64,000 nucleotides of DNA from contig CP000699.1 in NCBI GenBank assembly GCA_000016765.1, forward strand, positions 434,001 to 498,000. The letters are read 5' to 3'. The notes under the pieces were generated by a model, which saw only the letters and a program-made list of their open reading frames with translations, searched no databases and was not told the origin of the DNA. The translations under genes were made by a program, and so were the position numbers. Position 1 is the stretch's first letter; each line of letters begins with the position of its first letter. Shown piece after piece: positions 40,138 through 50,417 of the stretch. The stretch comes from Rhizorhabdus wittichii RW1. Lineage in GTDB: Bacteria > Pseudomonadota > Alphaproteobacteria > Sphingomonadales > Sphingomonadaceae.

Positions 40138-41805
40138 ATGGCCGATGGCGGCGGGGAAGCGGCAGGGCGGGTAGGGCCTTTCGATCCGCTGCGCCATGGC
40201 CTGTTCCGTCGCATCTGGACGGCCAGCCTCTTCTCCAATTTCGGCCAGCTCATCCAGGGCGTCGGCGCGGCCTGGGCGATGACCCAGCTCACCGGGCGCG
40301 CCGACATGGTCGCGCTGGTCCAGTCGGCGACCTTCGCGCCGCTGATGCTGCTGTCGCTGTTCGCGGGCGCGATCGCCGACAGCTACGACCGGCGCAAGAT
40401 CGCCCTGGTCGCGCTGTCGATCGCCTTGCTGGGCGCGCTCGGCCTCAGCCTCGTCACCGCGCTGGGCCTGCTGACGCCGGGCTGGATCCTGTTCTTCTGC
40501 TTCGTCGTCGGCACCGGCACGGCGCTGTTCGGCCCCGCCTGGCAGAGTTCGGTGGGCGAACAGGTGCCGTCGCGCGAGCTGGCGCAGGCGATCGCGCTCA
40601 ACTCGATCAGCTACAATATCGCGCGCAGCTTCGGCCCGGCGATCGGCGGCCTGCTCGTCGCGCTGGCCGGCGTGCTCGCGGCCTTCGCCTTCAACGCGCT
40701 CGCCTATGTCCCGTTGATCGTCGTCATGATCTTCTGGCGCCGCCTGCCCGAAACCTCGCGCCTGCCGCCCGAGGCGCTGGGTCGCGCGGTGATCTCGGGC
40801 GCGCGCTACGTCGTCTATTCGCCGCCGATCCGCGCGGTGCTGGTGCGGACCCTGCTGATCGCCTTCGCCGGCGTGGCGGCATCGGCGCTGATGCCGCTGG
40901 TCGCGCGCGAACTGCTCCACGGCGACGCCACCCTCTACGGCGTGCTGCTCGGCTGCTTCGGTGGCGGCGCGGTGCTCGGGGCGCTGTTCCTGACGCCGAT
41001 CAAGGAACGGCTGTCGGACGAGGTTTCGGTCGGGCTCGCCAGCGCGCTGATGGGGCTGTGCATGATCGGCACAGGCCTCAGCCGTCACGGCGTGCTGACC
41101 GGCCTGCTGGTGATGGGCGCGGGATCGGGGTGGATGATCTCGATGGCGCTGTGCAACATCAACATCCAGATGTCGTCGCCGCGCTGGGTGACGGGCCGGG
41201 CGCTGGCGGCCTGCGTGACGGCGGTCTGCGGCGGGATGACGATCGGCGGTTGGGCCTGGGGCCGGATCGCCGCGTCGGAGGGCACCGGCCTCGCGCTCGT
41301 CGCCTCGGGCACCGCGCTGATCCTGACGATCGCGGCCAGCCTGGTCTGGCGGATGCCGGCGGTCGAGGAGCAGCGCGACCGCGATACGCCGCTCAGCGAG
41401 CCGGAGACCAATCTCGACCTCAACGGGCGCAGCGGCCCGATCGTCGTCACCATCGAATATCGCGTGCCGCTCGACCAGGCGCGCGGCTTCTACACGGCGA
41501 TGATGCCGGTCGAGGCGATCCGCCACCGCACCGGCGGCTATGGCTGGTCGATCTCGCGCGACGTCGGCGATCCCGAGCTGTGGACCGAGCGCTATCACAC
41601 CCCGACCTGGCACGATTATCTGCGCCAGCGCAGCCGCCTGACCATCGCCGATCTCGAGACCTGGCAGATCGCGATCGACTTCCACCGCGACAAGGACCCG
41701 ATCCGCGTCCGCCGCAAGCTGGAGCGCCCCTATGGCTCGGTCCGCTGGCGCGAGGACGTGCCCGACCGCGGGGTCATCGTGCCGCTGCCGTCGCCGGGGA
41801 GCTGA
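40138..41805 (+). CDS. MFS exporter with C-terminal extension (MFS_3 type)
   Basis: A 555-residue membrane protein with about 11-12 helices in the first 410 residues. It has DSYDRRKIALVA (the A-motif-like loop, about 81-92) and ASLFSNFGQLIQGVGAAW at the start. This is the MFS_3 (transmembrane secretion effector/EntS-like) type. The last 125 residues are soluble (VVTIEYRVPLDQARGFYTAM) and resemble an antibiotic-biosynthesis-monooxygenase fold, a known extension in this family. Substrate is unknown; siderophore or drug export is typical. It is convergent with the flippase gene. Confidence 0.85.
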   Translation: MADGGGEAAGRVGPFDPLRHGLFRRIWTASLFSNFGQLIQGVGAAWAMTQLTGRADMVALVQSATFAPLMLLSLFAGAIADSYDRRKIALVALSIALLGALGLSLVTALGLLTPGWILFFCFVVGTGTALFGPAWQSSVGEQVPSRELAQAIALNSISYNIARSFGPAIGGLLVALAGVLAAFAFNALAYVPLIVVMIFWRRLPETSRLPPEALGRAVISGARYVVYSPPIRAVLVRTLLIAFAGVAASALMPLVARELLHGDATLYGVLLGCFGGGAVLGALFLTPIKERLSDEVSVGLASALMGLCMIGTGLSRHGVLTGLLVMGAGSGWMISMALCNINIQMSSPRWVTGRALAACVTAVCGGMTIGGWAWGRIAASEGTGLALVASGTALILTIAASLVWRMPAVEEQRDRDTPLSEPETNLDLNGRSGPIVVTIEYRVPLDQARGFYTAMMPVEAIRHRTGGYGWSISRDVGDPELWTERYHTPTWHDYLRQRSRLTIADLETWQIAIDFHRDKDPIRVRRKLERPYGSVRWREDVPDRGVIVPLPSPGS

Positions 41806-41808
41806 CGC

Positions 41809-43317
41809 TCAGGCCTCCTTGAGGCGGAACAGCGTCCGATCCTCGCTGGTGAAGCCGAAGCGCCAGATGATCGCCCCGAACACCAGCAGGATCGCCGGGA
41901 TGCCGAGCAGTAGTTCGAGCCATTCGGGAAGCCGCGTCGCCAGATAGCCGACGACGCCTGCCGCCAGCGCGGCCCAGACCAGCGGCCAGCGCCAGCCCGA
42001 GACCGGCGCGCCGAGCAGCCGCGACAAGAGCTTCGCCTTCATGATCGAGGCGATGCCGAGCGCCATCGCCAGCGCGATCGCCGGGCCCGCGGCCTGCCAC
42101 AGGACGGGCAGGGCGAACTGGTCGCGCATGATCATCACGATCGCGAAGCTCAGCATGATCTGGATGCCGATCATGCCCATCGATATCCACAGGTTCAGGT
42201 GCCGCGCGACGTAGATCAGCGCGGCTTCCGAGACCGCCGCGGTCGCGGCGACCACCTCGGCGATCAGCAGGAAGGCGAGGGCGGTGTTGCCGGCGACGAA
42301 ATTGGGCCCGACCAGGCCCATCACGCCTTCGCCGGGAATGCCGAGCGCCAGGCCGACGGCGGTCTGCGCGGCGATGATCCAGAAGCCGACCTGCGCGACC
42401 TGCTTCGCCACCGCGAGCCGGTTGCCGGCTTCGAGGTTGCGGGTGATCACCGGGCCGAGGATCGGGTCGAAGCTGGTCTTGAGCTTCTGCGGCAGCGAGG
42501 CGACCTGCTGCGCGACATAGTAGATGCCGACGATCACCGGCGAGAAGAACAGGCCGAGGATGGCGATGTCGAGGCGGCGCGATCCCCATTCGATCGCGTC
42601 GGCGGCGGCCAGCGGGACGTTGCGGCGCGCGAGCATGAACAGGGCCGCCGGGCGCGGCCGCCAGCCGTGCGGCCAGCCGAAGCTCTTGAGCAAGGGCCAG
42701 ATCGACGCCACCAGCGCCGCGACCATCGACACGACATAGGCGATGATCAGGCCGTCGCGCAGCGAGTAGAAGGCGAGGCCGAAGGCGGCGATGCTGATCG
42801 TCCAGGGCTCGATGACCGAGCGCGCCCGCACCGTCGCGCCGATGTCGAGCCGATAGGCGAGCGCGGCGAGGGCGATGTCGGACCAGGCGAGCGCGAAGAT
42901 GGTCAGCGGCAGCAGCCATTCGAGCCCGTTGATCCCGCTGTTCGGGAACATCAGCTCCGGCACCGCGCCGAGCACCGTCGCCGCGACCGCCGAGGCGATC
43001 GCCCCCATCAGCAGCCCGTCCCAGACGACGTGGACATGGGGCCGGTCGGTCGCCGAAAGCTGTTCGGCAAGGCCGCGCTTGAGGCCCAGCGTCGCCAGCG
43101 TCGCGACGAATTCGACGATGATCACCGCATAGGCGAAGCGGCCCAGCGCTTCGGCGCCGTACCAGCGCCCGGCGATGAACAGGAAGGGCAGCCGCGCGGC
43201 GAGGCGCAGCAGGAAGCCGAAGAAATTGGTGCGTCCGCCCTTGGCGAGCGCCTTGATGTCGTCGCCCTCCTGCAGCGTGTCGGCGGTCGGCGGGGCGGTC
43301 TCGGGGGGAAGGCTCAA
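41809..43317 (-). CDS. Polysaccharide flippase-type membrane protein (Wzx/MVF-like)
   Basis: A 502-residue protein with about 12-14 hydrophobic segments in the pattern of oligosaccharide flippases (Wzx) and related lipid-linked sugar exporters. N-terminal GGRTNFFGFLLRLAARLPF and mid-protein QQVASLPQKLKTSFDPI are family-like. Its ATG overlaps the polA stop by 4 bases (43314-43317), so it shares the polA transcript. No glycosyltransferase genes lie beside it, so its sugar substrate cannot be guessed. Confidence 0.85.
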   Translation of the reverse strand: MSLPPETAPPTADTLQEGDDIKALAKGGRTNFFGFLLRLAARLPFLFIAGRWYGAEALGRFAYAVIIVEFVATLATLGLKRGLAEQLSATDRPHVHVVWDGLLMGAIASAVAATVLGAVPELMFPNSGINGLEWLLPLTIFALAWSDIALAALAYRLDIGATVRARSVIEPWTISIAAFGLAFYSLRDGLIIAYVVSMVAALVASIWPLLKSFGWPHGWRPRPAALFMLARRNVPLAAADAIEWGSRRLDIAILGLFFSPVIVGIYYVAQQVASLPQKLKTSFDPILGPVITRNLEAGNRLAVAKQVAQVGFWIIAAQTAVGLALGIPGEGVMGLVGPNFVAGNTALAFLLIAEVVAATAAVSEAALIYVARHLNLWISMGMIGIQIMLSFAIVMIMRDQFALPVLWQAAGPAIALAMALGIASIMKAKLLSRLLGAPVSGWRWPLVWAALAAGVVGYLATRLPEWLELLLGIPAILLVFGAIIWRFGFTSEDRTLFRLKEA

Positions 43318-46100
43318 TGCGCGGCGCCCCAGCTCGGCCCCGTGCCGATCTCGACGCCCAGCGGCACCGACAGCCGGACGATCGGCTCGGCCGCGCCCGC
43401 CATCACCGCGCGGATCACCGCCGATGCCGGCTCGACCTGCTCGGGCGCCAGCTCGAACACCAGTTCGTCATGGACCTGGAGCAGCATCTTCACGTCGCCC
43501 AGCCCGGCGGCGGCGAGCGCGGGGTTCATCCGCACCATCGCGCGCTTGATGATGTCGGCGGAGGTGCCCTGGATCGGGGCGTTGATCGCCTGGCGCTCGG
43601 CGGACTGGCGCTCGCCCTGCTTGGCGCTCCTGATCCACGGCAGATGGGTCTTGCGGCCGAACAGCGTCGACACATAGCCCTGGTCGCGGACCTGGCCGAG
43701 GGTCGCGGCGATATAGTGGTTGATGCCGGGGAAGCGGGAGAAATAGCGGTCGATCATCCCCTGCGCTTCCTCGCGCGACACCTCCAGGCGCCCGGCGAGG
43801 CCCCAGGCGGAGATGCCGTAGAGGATCGAGAAGTTGATCGTCTTGGCGCGGGCGCGGGTGTCGCGGTTGACCTCGCCGAACACCTCCTGCGCGGTCAGCG
43901 CGTGGATGTCGTCGCCGCGCGCGAAGGCGTCCTTCAGCGCCGGCACGTCGGCCATGTGCGCCGCCAGCCGCAGCTCGATCTGCGAATAGTCGGCCGACAG
44001 GATGAGCTTGCCCGGCTCGGCCACGAAGGCGTCGCGGATACGGCGGCCATGGTCGCTGCGGATCGGGATGTTCTGGAGGTTGGGATCGGTCGAGGACAGC
44101 CGGCCGGTCTGCGCGACCGCCATCGAGAAGCAGGTGTGGACCCGGCCCGTCGCCGGATTGATCTGCTGCTGGAGCGCGTCGGTATAGGTCGAGCGCAGCT
44201 TGGTGAGCTGACGCCAGTCGAGCACCAGCCGCGCGATCGCCACGCCGTCGCCGGCGAGCCGCTCCAGTTCGGTGACGTCGGTCGAATAGACCCCGGTCTT
44301 GCCCTTGCGGCCGCCCTTCAGGCCCATCTTGTCGAACAATATGTCGCCGAGCTGCTTGGGGCTGCCGACGGTGAACGGCGTCCCCGCCTCGGCGTGGATC
44401 GCGGCCTCCAGCCGGGTCGCCTCGCCCGAGAACTCGGCCGACAGCCGGGCCAGTTCCTCGCGGTCGACCTTGATGCCGGCGCGCTCCATGCCCGTCAGCA
44501 CCGGCACCAGCGGCCGGTCGATCAGCTCATAGACGCGGGTCGCCGCCTCGGGCGCGAGCCGCCCCTTCAGCAGCTGCCACAGGCGCAGCGTGACGTCGGC
44601 GTCCTCGGCGGCATATTCGGTGGCGACGTCGAGCGTCACCTTGTCGAAGCTGATCTGGCTCTTGCCGGTGCCGCACACCGTCTTGAACTCGATGCAGCCA
44701 TGGTCGAGGTGGCGCTGCGCCAATTCGTCCATGCCGTGGCCGCCGAGCCCGGCGTCGAGATCGTAGGACAGCAGCATCGTGTCGTCATAGGGCGCGACGT
44801 CGACGCCGTATTTGGCCAGCACGACCATGTCATATTTGATGTTCTGGCCGATCTTGAGGATGTGCGCGGCTTCGAGCAGGGGCTTGAGCTTCGCCAGCGC
44901 CGCGTCCATCGCGATCTGCCTGGGCGTCTCCGACAGCAGCCCGTCGCCGATATGGGCGAGCGGGATGTAGCAGGCCTTGCCCGGCGCGGTGGACAGGCTG
45001 ACCCCGACCAGGTTGGCGCGGACCGGATCGACATTGTCGGTCTCGGTGTCGACCGCGATCCGGCCGCAGGCGAAGCCGTCGGCGATCCAGCGGTCGAGCG
45101 CCGCCTCGTCGACGACGGTCTCGTAATCCTTATGGTTGAACGGCACCTGCGCGATCACGGGCGCCGGCTTCTCTTCGGCGCCGGGCGCGAGCGCCAGCAT
45201 GGTCGGGCCGCCGGTCGGCAGGGTGGCGGGGCCGTCGCCCTGCACCTTGGCGAGCAGCGACTTGAAGCCCTGGTCCTCCAGGAAGGCGCGCAGCGGCTCG
45301 GGCGGCAGGCCCTTCAATTCCAGCCCGTCGAGCGGCTCGGGCAGCGGCGCATCGCATTTCAGGCGGACCAGCTCGCGCGACAGCCGGGCGTTGTCCGCAT
45401 GGTCGATCAGCGACTGCTTGAGCTTGGGCTTGGTGATCTGGTCGGTGCTGGCCAGCACCGCGTCGAGGGTGCCGAACTGCTGGATGAGCTGGCTCGCGGT
45501 CTTGGGTCCGATGCCGGGGACGCCGGGGACATTGTCGACGCTGTCGCCCATCAGCGCGAGCACGTCGCCCAGCGCCTCCGGCTCGACGCCGAATTTCTCC
45601 AGCACATGCTCGCGGCCGAGGCGGCGGTTGTTCATCGTGTCGAGCAGGTCGAGGCCGGGCCGGATGAGCTGCATCAGGTCCTTGTCGGACGAGACGATCG
45701 TGACCTGCCAGTCCTGCGCCAGCGCGGCTTCGGCATAACAGGCGATGATGTCGTCGGCCTCGAGCCCCAATTCCTCGATGCAGGGGACCGAGAAGGCGCG
45801 CACCGCGTCGCGGATCAGCGGGAATTGCGGCACCAGGTCTTCGGGCGGCGGCGGCCGGTGCGCCTTGTACTGGTCGTACATCTCGTTGCGGAAGGTCTTC
45901 GACGAGGCGTCGAGAATCACCGCCAGGTGAGTCGGTCCGTCGGCCTGGTGCAGCTCGTTGATCAGCTTCCACAGCATCGTCGTGAAGCCGTAGACGGCCC
46001 CGGCCGGGATTCCGTGGCGGTTGGTGAGCGGCGGCAGGCGATGATAGGCCCGGAAAATATAGCCGGAGCCGTCGACCAGATAGAGATGCTTGGATGACAT
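43314..46100 (-). CDS. polA: DNA polymerase I
   Basis: Removes RNA primers and fills gaps. The 928-residue product has the 5' nuclease domain (about 1-295; LYLVDGSGYIFRAYH at the start), a 3'-5' exonuclease domain with AVDTETDN (about 347-354), so proofreading residues seem present, and polymerase motifs LSADYSQIELR (near 700) and VHDELVFE (near 877). The ATG at 46100 begins MSSKHLYLVDG, as in relatives; a start 13 codons upstream is less likely. It overlaps the downstream flippase gene. Confidence 0.97.
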   Translation of the reverse strand: MSSKHLYLVDGSGYIFRAYHRLPPLTNRHGIPAGAVYGFTTMLWKLINELHQADGPTHLAVILDASSKTFRNEMYDQYKAHRPPPPEDLVPQFPLIRDAVRAFSVPCIEELGLEADDIIACYAEAALAQDWQVTIVSSDKDLMQLIRPGLDLLDTMNNRRLGREHVLEKFGVEPEALGDVLALMGDSVDNVPGVPGIGPKTASQLIQQFGTLDAVLASTDQITKPKLKQSLIDHADNARLSRELVRLKCDAPLPEPLDGLELKGLPPEPLRAFLEDQGFKSLLAKVQGDGPATLPTGGPTMLALAPGAEEKPAPVIAQVPFNHKDYETVVDEAALDRWIADGFACGRIAVDTETDNVDPVRANLVGVSLSTAPGKACYIPLAHIGDGLLSETPRQIAMDAALAKLKPLLEAAHILKIGQNIKYDMVVLAKYGVDVAPYDDTMLLSYDLDAGLGGHGMDELAQRHLDHGCIEFKTVCGTGKSQISFDKVTLDVATEYAAEDADVTLRLWQLLKGRLAPEAATRVYELIDRPLVPVLTGMERAGIKVDREELARLSAEFSGEATRLEAAIHAEAGTPFTVGSPKQLGDILFDKMGLKGGRKGKTGVYSTDVTELERLAGDGVAIARLVLDWRQLTKLRSTYTDALQQQINPATGRVHTCFSMAVAQTGRLSSTDPNLQNIPIRSDHGRRIRDAFVAEPGKLILSADYSQIELRLAAHMADVPALKDAFARGDDIHALTAQEVFGEVNRDTRARAKTINFSILYGISAWGLAGRLEVSREEAQGMIDRYFSRFPGINHYIAATLGQVRDQGYVSTLFGRKTHLPWIRSAKQGERQSAERQAINAPIQGTSADIIKRAMVRMNPALAAAGLGDVKMLLQVHDELVFELAPEQVEPASAVIRAVMAGAAEPIVRLSVPLGVEIGTGPSWGAAH

Positions 46101-46166
46101 GCCGGGGTGGATAGCAGGCGTCGGGGCAGGGGGGAACATGCCAACGTGCCCCAGCCCGATTCGCGA

Positions 46167-47546
46167 TCAGGGTCGGCCGGATTCCTCGTCCGCCGCCGTC
46201 CAGCCGCCGCCCAGCGCCTGGTAGAGCTGGATCCGCGCGGCGAAGCCGTCGCTCTGGAGCTGGGCGAGGTTGAGCTCGGCGGCGAGCAGTTGGCGCTGCG
46301 CGTCGAGCTGTTCGAGATAGGGCGAATAGCCTTCGCGATAGCGGTTGGTCGCCAGCCGCAGCGCTTCGGCGAGCGTGTCGCGCTGGTGGATCGCGAGTGC
46401 GACCTGCTCGTCGATCCGCCGCACCGACGCCAGCGCGTCCTCGACCTCGCGGAAGCCGGTCAGCACCGCCTTGCGATAGGCGAAGGCGGCCTGGTCGCGC
46501 TGCCCGGCCGCCGCCTCGGCCTGCGCGGTCAGCCGCCCGCCCTGGAAGATCGGCGCAAGGATGCTGCCGCCGACCTGCCAGAGGGTGATCGGGTCGTCGA
46601 GCAGGCTGGAGAAGGCCGCGCCGGCGCTGGCCGACAGGCGGAGCTGCGGCAGGAAGCGCTTGCGCGCGACCGCGAGCGAACTGTCGGCGGCGGCGAGCTG
46701 GCGTTCGGCCTGGGCGATGTCGGGGCGGCGGCGCAGCAGCTCGGACGGCAGCCCGCCCGCGAGCGGCGGCTGCGCGAGCGTGGCGAGCGTCGCGCCCCGG
46801 CCGATCGCCTGGGGCGTGTCGCCGGTCAGCAGGTTCAGGCCGTGCTCGGTCCGCGCGACGGCGAGCTCGATCTGCGGGACGATCGCGGCGGTCGCGTCAT
46901 ATTCGGCCTGCGCCTGTTGCAGTTCGAGCTTGGGCGAATAGCCGTTCGAGACGCGCGAGCGGGCGATCTTCAGCGACGTCCCGCGCGCCGCCAGCGTGTG
47001 GCGGGCGATGTCGAGCCGGGTGTCGAGCCCGAGCAGCGTGACATAGCCGCTCGCGGTTGCCGAGGCGATGGCGAGGCGAACCGCGTCGCGGGCGGCCTCG
47101 CTCGCGAGATAGGCGCTGCGCGCGGCCGATCGCTGGTCGGCGAGGCGGCCGAACAGGTCGATCTCATAAGCGGCCTGGACCTGCGGCTGCGCGGCGTTCT
47201 GGACCTCGGCGGTGCCGAAGGGGCTGATGCTGCGCGTCCGACCGCCGGTCAGGTTGGCGTCGAGCGTCGGGAGCAGCGTCGCGCGCGCCGCCGCCAGATT
47301 GGCCCGCGCCTCGCGCACCCGCCCGGCGGCGATGCCGATGTCGCTGTTGTTGGCGAGCGCGCGATCGACCAGCGCGGTCAGCGCCGGATCGCCGAAGCCG
47401 GTCCACCAGTCGCGCTCGACCGCCGACAGCGGGGCGGCGGTCCGCCAGGCGGCGGGGGCGTCGACTGGAGGCACCGCGACAGGCTTAATATGGCCGGCCG
47501 CGCATCCGCCGAGAAGCAAGGGCAGGAGCAGGCTGCCGCGCCGCAT
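46167..47546 (-). CDS. Outer-membrane efflux lipoprotein, NodT/OprM family
   Basis: Outer-membrane channel of a tripartite efflux pump. The 459-residue protein starts with a lipobox LLGGC (lipidated Cys15) and contains two repeats of the TolC-like beta-barrel and coiled-coil domain, with AAYEIDLFGRL and LRRRPDIAQAERQL as typical marks. The ATG overlaps the stop of the membrane fusion gene by one base (TGATG). It is the last gene of an EmrB-EmrA-NodT operon and would open to the outside for that pump. Confidence 0.92.
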   Translation of the reverse strand: MRRGSLLLPLLLGGCAAGHIKPVAVPPVDAPAAWRTAAPLSAVERDWWTGFGDPALTALVDRALANNSDIGIAAGRVREARANLAAARATLLPTLDANLTGGRTRSISPFGTAEVQNAAQPQVQAAYEIDLFGRLADQRSAARSAYLASEAARDAVRLAIASATASGYVTLLGLDTRLDIARHTLAARGTSLKIARSRVSNGYSPKLELQQAQAEYDATAAIVPQIELAVARTEHGLNLLTGDTPQAIGRGATLATLAQPPLAGGLPSELLRRRPDIAQAERQLAAADSSLAVARKRFLPQLRLSASAGAAFSSLLDDPITLWQVGGSILAPIFQGGRLTAQAEAAAGQRDQAAFAYRKAVLTGFREVEDALASVRRIDEQVALAIHQRDTLAEALRLATNRYREGYSPYLEQLDAQRQLLAAELNLAQLQSDGFAARIQLYQALGGGWTAADEESGRP

Positions 47547-48673
47547 CAGAGCGACCCGCTCGTGTGGATCTTCGCCTCGACCGACATGCCCGGGCGCAGG
47601 CGGCGGGCGAGCTCCTGTCCGGGGTCGATGCGGATGCGGACCGAGATGCGCTGCGCCACCTTGACGAAATTGCCGGTGGCGTTGTCGGCCTTCAGCACGG
47701 CGAACTCGGAGCCGGCGGCGGGCGCGATATTCTCGACATGGCCGGTCAGCTTGGCCCCGCCCAGCGCGTCGACCTTGAAGCTCGCGCTCTGGCCGACCCG
47801 CATGTCCCGGGTCTGCGCCTCCTTGAAATTGGCGACCACCCAGGCGTCGTGCGGCACCAGGAACATCAGCTGGGTGCCGGCCGTGACGAACGCGCCGTTG
47901 CGCACGCCGATCTCGGAGAGCTGCCCGGCGACCGGCGCGCGGATCACCGTGTTGTCGAGGTCGATCCGGGCGAGGCGGAGCTGGGCGCGGGCGCCCTCGA
48001 CCGCCGCGGTCAGTCCGCCGCGCCCGACCAGCACGGTGCGGACGTCCTGGGTGCCGATCGCACGGGCGGCCTCGGCCTGGCGGACGCCGGCCTGCGCGGC
48101 GAGCAGGGCCGCGCGGGTCTGGTCGCGCTCGCGCGCCGAGATCGATCCGTCGGCGATCAGCGCGTCGGCGCGGCGCATGTCGGCCTCGGCCCGGACGAGC
48201 TGGGCGCGGGCATTGACGATCGCGGCGTCCTGGCTGGCGGTCGCCACCTCGCGCGATCGCTGCGCCTGGGTCGAATTGGCGAGCGAGGCCTCCTGCGCCG
48301 CGACATTGGCCTCCGCCTGCGCCACCCGCGCGCGATAGATGCGGTCGTCGATCGTCGCGAGGACCTGTCCCGCCTTCACCTCGGCGAAGTCCTGGACGGG
48401 CACGCTGGTCACATAGCCGCTGACCTGCGGGCTGATGATCGTCACCCGGCCGCGCACATAGGCATTGTCGGTCCGTTCGGAGAAGCCGGCGAAGGGCGGC
48501 AGCTGCCACGCATAGAGGATGGCGAGGATCGCGACGACGGCGATCGCGACGATCGCGATCGTCACGCTGCGGCTGCGCGGCGGCGGCGCCCATCCGCTCG
48601 GCGGCGACTGGAGCGTGTCGGCGACGTCGGTGGTGCTGGAGGTGGCTTCGGTGGCGGGATCGCGGTCGCTCAT
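47546..48673 (-). CDS. EmrA/HlyD family membrane fusion protein
   Basis: Periplasmic adaptor linking the inner-membrane MFS pump to the outer-membrane channel. The 375-residue protein has one N-terminal membrane anchor (about 33-52), a split lipoyl domain (TDNAYVRGRVTIISPQVSGY at the start and TVIRAPVAGQLSE in the second half) with a coiled-coil hairpin between, and a beta-barrel domain (DAWVVANFKE). It starts one base after the EmrB stop and overlaps the NodT gene by one base. Confidence 0.93.
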   Translation of the reverse strand: MSDRDPATEATSSTTDVADTLQSPPSGWAPPPRSRSVTIAIVAIAVVAILAILYAWQLPPFAGFSERTDNAYVRGRVTIISPQVSGYVTSVPVQDFAEVKAGQVLATIDDRIYRARVAQAEANVAAQEASLANSTQAQRSREVATASQDAAIVNARAQLVRAEADMRRADALIADGSISARERDQTRAALLAAQAGVRQAEAARAIGTQDVRTVLVGRGGLTAAVEGARAQLRLARIDLDNTVIRAPVAGQLSEIGVRNGAFVTAGTQLMFLVPHDAWVVANFKEAQTRDMRVGQSASFKVDALGGAKLTGHVENIAPAAGSEFAVLKADNATGNFVKVAQRISVRIRIDPGQELARRLRPGMSVEAKIHTSGSL

Positions 48674-48674
48674 C

Positions 48675-50330
48675 TCATTTCCCCTGCGCCATGCGCCGTT
48701 GCAGTTCCAGTACCGGTGAGATTTCCCCGCGCCGGCGCATCGACAGGCGGATGCCGTAGCTCCAGATCACGGTCGCGACGGCGAGGACGCCGATCAGCAG
48801 GAAGACGTCGTTATAGGCGAGGATGTTCGCCTCGCGCGTGACGGTGCGGGCGAGCAGCGCCGCACCCTGCGCGCCTTGCAGCACCGGATCGCCGATCACC
48901 CCGCCGAGCGAGCGGGCGCCGGCGCCGATCCGCGCGGCGACCTGCGGGTCGTTCATCACGATCGACTGGACCAGCTCGTGCGAATGATATTTCTCGCGGA
49001 CCACCTGGAAGGTGCCGAGCAGCGCCGATCCGACCAGGCCGCCGATGCTCTGGCTGAGGCTGAACAGCACGATGAAGCTGATGAAATGCTTGGTCCCGGC
49101 GAGCAGGGTGCGGGCGATGCCGATCACGATCGCCTGCGCCATGAACAGCAGCGAGGCGAAGCCGATGATCGCCTGGCTGACATAGAAGCTCGACGGGCGG
49201 GTGAGGTTGGTGGTGTCGGCGTCCATGAACGATCCGATCGCGATCAGGATCACCGCGATGGTCAGCGGCCGCGCGACATTGGCGGGCCGGAAGGTCAGCA
49301 CCGCCGCGGCGATGCCGGCGACCGAGGCGACGATGATAACGAGGTTGAGCGTCACCATCTGGTCGTTGAGCATGCCCAGCGTGGTGAGCAGGCCAACCGA
49401 TCCGAACGCCTGTTCGGACAGCAGGATGCGGATCGACGACGCCACCGCGATTAGCCGCACCATCTCCCGCGTGCCGAGCCAGCGGGTGTTGATCAGCGGG
49501 TTGACGCGATGGTGCTCGACGACCAGCGCGGCGGCGATCAGCGCGATGCTGCCGGCCAGCGACCAGCCGATCCAGGGGCGCTCCGCCCACCACTGGATCC
49601 GCCCCTCGCTGAGCACCGCGACGAGCAGCCACAGTCCGGGCGCGAGCAGCGCGAAGGTCAGGAAATCGAGCTTCTCGAACGCGTGGACCCGTTCGCTGGG
49701 CGGTAGCGGCAGCGACATGACGGCGGCCAGCATCGCCAGCGTCATCCCCAGCTCGAACCAGTAGAGCATGTGCCAGTCGCCCCAGATCAGCAGGCCCGGG
49801 GAGAGCACCCGCGCGAGCGGGGTGGCGAGCTGCGGGATGCTGATGCCGATCATGATCCCGGCCAGCCGCTTCGGCGCCGACATGCCCTGCGACAGATAGA
49901 GCACGGTCAGCGTGCTCAGGCCGCTCGCCGCGATCCCGCTCGCCGCGCGCACCGCGACCGAGGTCCAGAAATCGTGGACCAGCAGGTGGGCGAGGGCGGT
50001 TACCGCATAGGCGGCGAGCATGTAGCGGATGAACATCTGCAGCCCGAACTGCTGGCGGAACTTCACCAGCAGCAGGTTGGCGGTGACGTTGGTCATGAAA
50101 TAGGCGGCGGTCAGCCAGGTCGCCTCGTCGCTGTTGAGGCCGAGCGTCCCCTGCGCGAAGTTGAGGTTCACCGTCACCAGCGCATTGCCGAGCCCGCCGG
50201 TGACGCCGATCAGGCAGCCGATCGCGAAATAGCCCATCCGGCGACGCGAGGGATGATCGGGATTGGCCGGCGAACCTGGAAGTGTCGGCCGCTCGTGCGG
50301 CTTGAACACATAATCTGTGGACTCGGCCAT
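48675..50330 (-). CDS. EmrB/DHA2-type MFS multidrug transporter
   Basis: Inner-membrane drug/H+ antiporter of the 14-helix DHA2 family. The 551-residue product has LNFAQGTLGLNSDEATWL, which fits the DHA2 N-terminal region, and 13-14 hydrophobic segments. The ATG at 50330 has GGGGAG 5 bases upstream. It is the first gene of an operon with EmrA and NodT proteins, a complete tripartite pump. Substrates are unknown; hydrophobic weak acids and drugs are typical. Confidence 0.92.
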   Translation of the reverse strand: MAESTDYVFKPHERPTLPGSPANPDHPSRRRMGYFAIGCLIGVTGGLGNALVTVNLNFAQGTLGLNSDEATWLTAAYFMTNVTANLLLVKFRQQFGLQMFIRYMLAAYAVTALAHLLVHDFWTSVAVRAASGIAASGLSTLTVLYLSQGMSAPKRLAGIMIGISIPQLATPLARVLSPGLLIWGDWHMLYWFELGMTLAMLAAVMSLPLPPSERVHAFEKLDFLTFALLAPGLWLLVAVLSEGRIQWWAERPWIGWSLAGSIALIAAALVVEHHRVNPLINTRWLGTREMVRLIAVASSIRILLSEQAFGSVGLLTTLGMLNDQMVTLNLVIIVASVAGIAAAVLTFRPANVARPLTIAVILIAIGSFMDADTTNLTRPSSFYVSQAIIGFASLLFMAQAIVIGIARTLLAGTKHFISFIVLFSLSQSIGGLVGSALLGTFQVVREKYHSHELVQSIVMNDPQVAARIGAGARSLGGVIGDPVLQGAQGAALLARTVTREANILAYNDVFLLIGVLAVATVIWSYGIRLSMRRRGEISPVLELQRRMAQGK

Positions 50331-50417
50331 GCGGCTCCCCGAGAGGAACACCCCCGACACGGATTATCCCGGCGCCCGCGTCGCTGCAACAGCGCGATGG
50401 GACGGTGCGCCGGAAAT

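Noticed and set aside
43317-46097. A 926-residue plus-strand open frame opposite polA
   Set aside because: Fully antisense to polA, no recognisable domain.
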